From an uncultured Demequina sp. (lineage in GTDB: Bacteria > Actinomycetota > Actinomycetes > Actinomycetales > Demequinaceae), in NCBI GenBank assembly GCA_937925595.1, contig CALALQ010000427.1:1-6789 (forward strand): 6,789 nucleotides of DNA, read 5' to 3'. Below the pieces are notes generated by a model. That model did not search any database. It saw only the letters and a program-made list of their open reading frames with translations, and had not been told where the DNA came from. Numbering within the stretch: the first letter of the stretch is position 1; every line of letters starts with the position of its first letter. This document shows, one piece after another, positions 4,971 through 6,789 of the stretch. A program made the position numbers and the translations under genes.

Positions 4971-5809
4971 CGGGGGCGCTCGCGCGGGCGACAACCGCAC
5001 TTTTTGTCCCGGGCAACCGGCCCGAACGCTTTCCGAAAGCCAGCCAGTCGGGCGCGGACGTGGTCATCGTGGATCTTGAGGACGCTGTCGCTGCCGGCGA
5101 CAAGGACCGCGCACGAGAAGCAGTAATAGCGTCAATCAACCAGGGATTGCGCGCAGCCATCAGGATAAACGGCCTGCTGCAGGGAGGTGAACGGGATCTG
5201 AGAGCGATCGCACAACTGGATCCTCGCAGCCGCGGCAATCTCGAAGGGGTCGTCCTGCCAAAGGCCGAAGAGGCTCAAGAAGTGGAACTCGTCGCGACAG
5301 TCGTCACTGGCGCGCCCGTCATGGCTCTCGTTGAAAGTGCAGCGGGCCTCGCTGCAAGCGCTACGCTCGCCGCATCGCCCGCGGTTGTCCGGCTGGGGTT
5401 CGGCGCCCTCGATTTCGGTGCTGATGTCGGCTCCGCCGACCGCACTGTACTCGATCACGCTCGCGCGTCCCTCGTCATCACGTCACGGGCGACGCGGATT
5501 GCGCCGCCCATCGATTCGCCTACCCCCGAGTTCCAGCATGCCGAGACCGTGCGGAGGGAAGCCCTGCGGTCGCGGACCCTCGGATTCGGTGGCCAGCTCT
5601 GCATACACCCCTCGCAGGTTGAGATCGTGGCGAAGGCGTTTCTTCCGACCGATGATGAACTCGCGTGGGCGCGACGCGTGATGGCAACGCAGGCTCGGGG
5701 GGTTGCTGTGGTGGACGGCGCGATGGTGGACCGGCCCGTGCTGCTCCGCGCTGAGGCGATATTGCGTCGGTATGCCGCAGGGTCGTCGGCTGGGCGCCTG
5801 GACGGCTGA
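4967..5809 (+). CDS. CitE-like CoA-ester lyase (HpcH/HpaI aldolase family), candidate citramalyl-CoA lyase
   Basis: A 280-residue TIM-barrel lyase expected to split a beta-hydroxyacyl-CoA by retro-Claisen cleavage; with citramalyl-CoA the products are acetyl-CoA and pyruvate. Motifs in order: LFVPGNRPERFPKA (12-25), VVIVDLEDAV...DKDRAR (32-50), AIRING (64-69), GVVLPKAE (93-100), MALVESAAGL (118-127), RLGFGALDFGADVG (141-154) and GFGGQLCIHPSQV (205-217). Glu122 and Asp148 fit the Mg2+-binding pair and Arg66 the carboxylate/CoA-contacting arginine of the family. The final motif has Gln209 where many members have Lys. The length suits free-standing lyases; the other citrate lyase subunits are absent, so citrate lyase itself is unlikely. 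It starts inside the hydratase stop codon (ATGA) and lacks a strong Shine-Dalgarno, implying coupled translation. Malyl-CoA or HMG-CoA-type substrates are alternatives. Confidence 0.92.
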   Translation: MTGALARATTALFVPGNRPERFPKASQSGADVVIVDLEDAVAAGDKDRAREAVIASINQGLRAAIRINGLLQGGERDLRAIAQLDPRSRGNLEGVVLPKAEEAQEVELVATVVTGAPVMALVESAAGLAASATLAASPAVVRLGFGALDFGADVGSADRTVLDHARASLVITSRATRIAPPIDSPTPEFQHAETVRREALRSRTLGFGGQLCIHPSQVEIVAKAFLPTDDELAWARRVMATQARGVAVVDGAMVDRPVLLRAEAILRRYAAGSSAGRLDG

Positions 5810-5832
5810 TGATTGCGTGACGATCTCGGGAA
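5810..5832. other. Short convergent junction
   Basis: Only 23 bp separate the lyase stop from the stop of the opposing MmgE/PrpD gene. I see no stem-loop followed by T residues, so termination of either transcript must lie inside the opposing gene or depend on Rho. Confidence 0.5.
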
Positions 5833-6789
5833 TCAGCCCTTTACGACGTGGTCGAGTATCTTGGCCGAAGCCTCCCAGGTGAGGTCTGCCTCGCTTACCC
5901 CAGAACCCCGCAGGCAGTCCGCAATCTTCTGCCGGAAGTGCTCGCCTCCCGCATCAATCACGTCTGCCCCCGGGATCAGGCTCGAGGTATCGGAGAGCGT
6001 GCGGCCGTCGCGGAGGCTGACTTCCACCCGTGTTTCCCCTGCTAAGAGTCCCGTTCCGGAGCCGACGTGCACGATCTCTGTCCGCTCAACAAGCGCGCGA
6101 AGATCTGCCCGCGACACTGCCTCCGTGGAGAACTCCCACAGCCCCTGATGCTCGTCGACAATTGCAGTCGCAACCGCATACTCCAAACTGAACTTGCCCT
6201 CGAGGCCCGTCTTCGGGCGGTGGTGGATGAGGGGCGCGAAGGTGCTCTCTGGCCCGAAGACTCGAACCTTTTCAACGAGCGATGCAGGCACGGGTTTGGG
6301 AAGGATTCGCTTCACAAGGCCAATGGGCCTCTGAAGTGCGTAACAGGCCGGATACAGCTTGATTCCCAGCGAACCCGGGATCGCGACCTCCCCATCCATG
6401 CGCCGGACATCCGCACCCATGAGCGCCAACCACTCATCGACGGCGGAGTCATCTGCCCCACACCCTCTCGCCGCGAGGCGAGCGGCACGCACTCCGGCAT
6501 CCGCAGCAAATCCGACCTGCAAGCTCTTCGCGTCTGTTCCGAACGCGCGCTGCACTCCGCCGGACGCGGGAATCGCCAGCGCGATCGCCGCGGCGATCGC
6601 CTCTTCCTCGAGGCCCAAGGCGACTGCAGCTCCCGCCGCCGCGCCCATTGCGCCCGTCGTTGCGGTGGCGTGCCACCCGGCGTCGTAGTGAGACCAGCCC
6701 AGCAACATGCCCAGCCGCGCCATGACACCCGCGCAGACGAGATACGCCCGTGCGGAACCGCCGACCGACAGGGCGCTTGGGACTGTCAC
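5833..6789 (-). CDS. MmgE/PrpD-family protein, 5' end outside the window
   Basis: The visible 318 residues are the C-terminal part of a MmgE/PrpD-family protein (usually about 450 residues), so roughly 120-140 N-terminal residues are missing. The GTG at the edge is not a genuine start. The family includes 2-methylcitrate dehydratase and cis-aconitate decarboxylase (the itaconate-forming enzyme). Family features, numbered from the edge codon: HYDAGWHATATTGAMGAAAG (34-53) with His40, FGTDAKSLQVGFAA (83-96) with Lys88, and SLGIKLYPACYALQRPI (140-156) with Lys144 and Tyr150. His40, Lys88 and Lys144 fit active-site positions known in cis-aconitate decarboxylase. Residues 153-154 are Gln-Arg where I recall many PrpD proteins having His. 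It converges on the lyase gene 23 bp away. A MmgE/PrpD gene also sits in the P. aeruginosa itaconate locus, so a role with a C5 acid is plausible, either decarboxylation, hydration or isomerisation; the reaction is unknown. Confidence 0.9.
   Translation of the reverse strand: MTVPSALSVGGSARAYLVCAGVMARLGMLLGWSHYDAGWHATATTGAMGAAAGAAVALGLEEEAIAAAIALAIPASGGVQRAFGTDAKSLQVGFAADAGVRAARLAARGCGADDSAVDEWLALMGADVRRMDGEVAIPGSLGIKLYPACYALQRPIGLVKRILPKPVPASLVEKVRVFGPESTFAPLIHHRPKTGLEGKFSLEYAVATAIVDEHQGLWEFSTEAVSRADLRALVERTEIVHVGSGTGLLAGETRVEVSLRDGRTLSDTSSLIPGADVIDAGGEHFRQKIADCLRGSGVSEADLTWEASAKILDHVVKG

Noticed and set aside
5810..5832. Bidirectional terminator at the convergent junction
   Set aside because: No inverted repeat of useful length and no T-tract is present in the 23 bp.

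Overview
This is a compact catabolic gene cluster from a bacterium with a GC-rich genome (roughly 60-65% G+C by eye). It has Shine-Dalgarno-led genes, very short gaps and one ATGA start/stop overlap. I cannot fix the phylum: the gene families occur in Proteobacteria, Actinobacteria and Chloroflexi. No RNA gene, transposon, CRISPR array or phage gene is visible.

Layout. On the left, two minus-strand genes form one unit: an acyl-CoA dehydrogenase (1270-2457) followed by a family III CoA-transferase (78-1220). A 53-bp divergent promoter region (2458-2510) separates them from a plus-strand block. That block holds a second family III CoA-transferase (2511-3680), a GntR/FCD-family regulator 8 bp behind it (3689-4354), a MaoC-like enoyl-CoA hydratase (4425-4970) and a CitE-like CoA-ester lyase (4967-5809, overlapping the hydratase by 4 bp). 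Converging on the block from the right is a MmgE/PrpD-family gene (5833-6789) whose 5' end lies outside the window.

How the genes fit together. CoA-transferase, MaoC hydratase and CitE lyase are the three steps of itaconate (methylenesuccinate) breakdown: itaconate to itaconyl-CoA to citramalyl-CoA to acetyl-CoA plus pyruvate. The Pseudomonas aeruginosa itaconate locus, as I recall it, also carries an acyl-CoA dehydrogenase and a MmgE/PrpD gene, so the match extends beyond the core. Itaconate or a close branched C5 dicarboxylate (mesaconate, citramalate, methylsuccinate) is therefore the best substrate guess. The dehydrogenase and the second CoA-transferase suggest an extra entry route, perhaps from methylsuccinate. 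A C6 relative (methylglutaconyl-CoA/HMG-CoA, leucine breakdown) is a less likely alternative.

Regulation. The most striking non-coding signal is an exact 14-bp AT-rich repeat, gaatatattatgca. It lies in the divergent promoter region (2472-2485) and again upstream of the hydratase gene (4395-4408). It is a near-palindrome of the form TGnATAnnnTATnCA overlapping the likely -10 elements. A third, 12/14 copy lies inside the start of the acyl-CoA dehydrogenase gene (2424-2437). These are probably the operators of the GntR/FCD regulator encoded between them. That would make the cluster a locally controlled regulon using a GntR-type protein; the P. aeruginosa locus, as I recall, has a LysR-type one.
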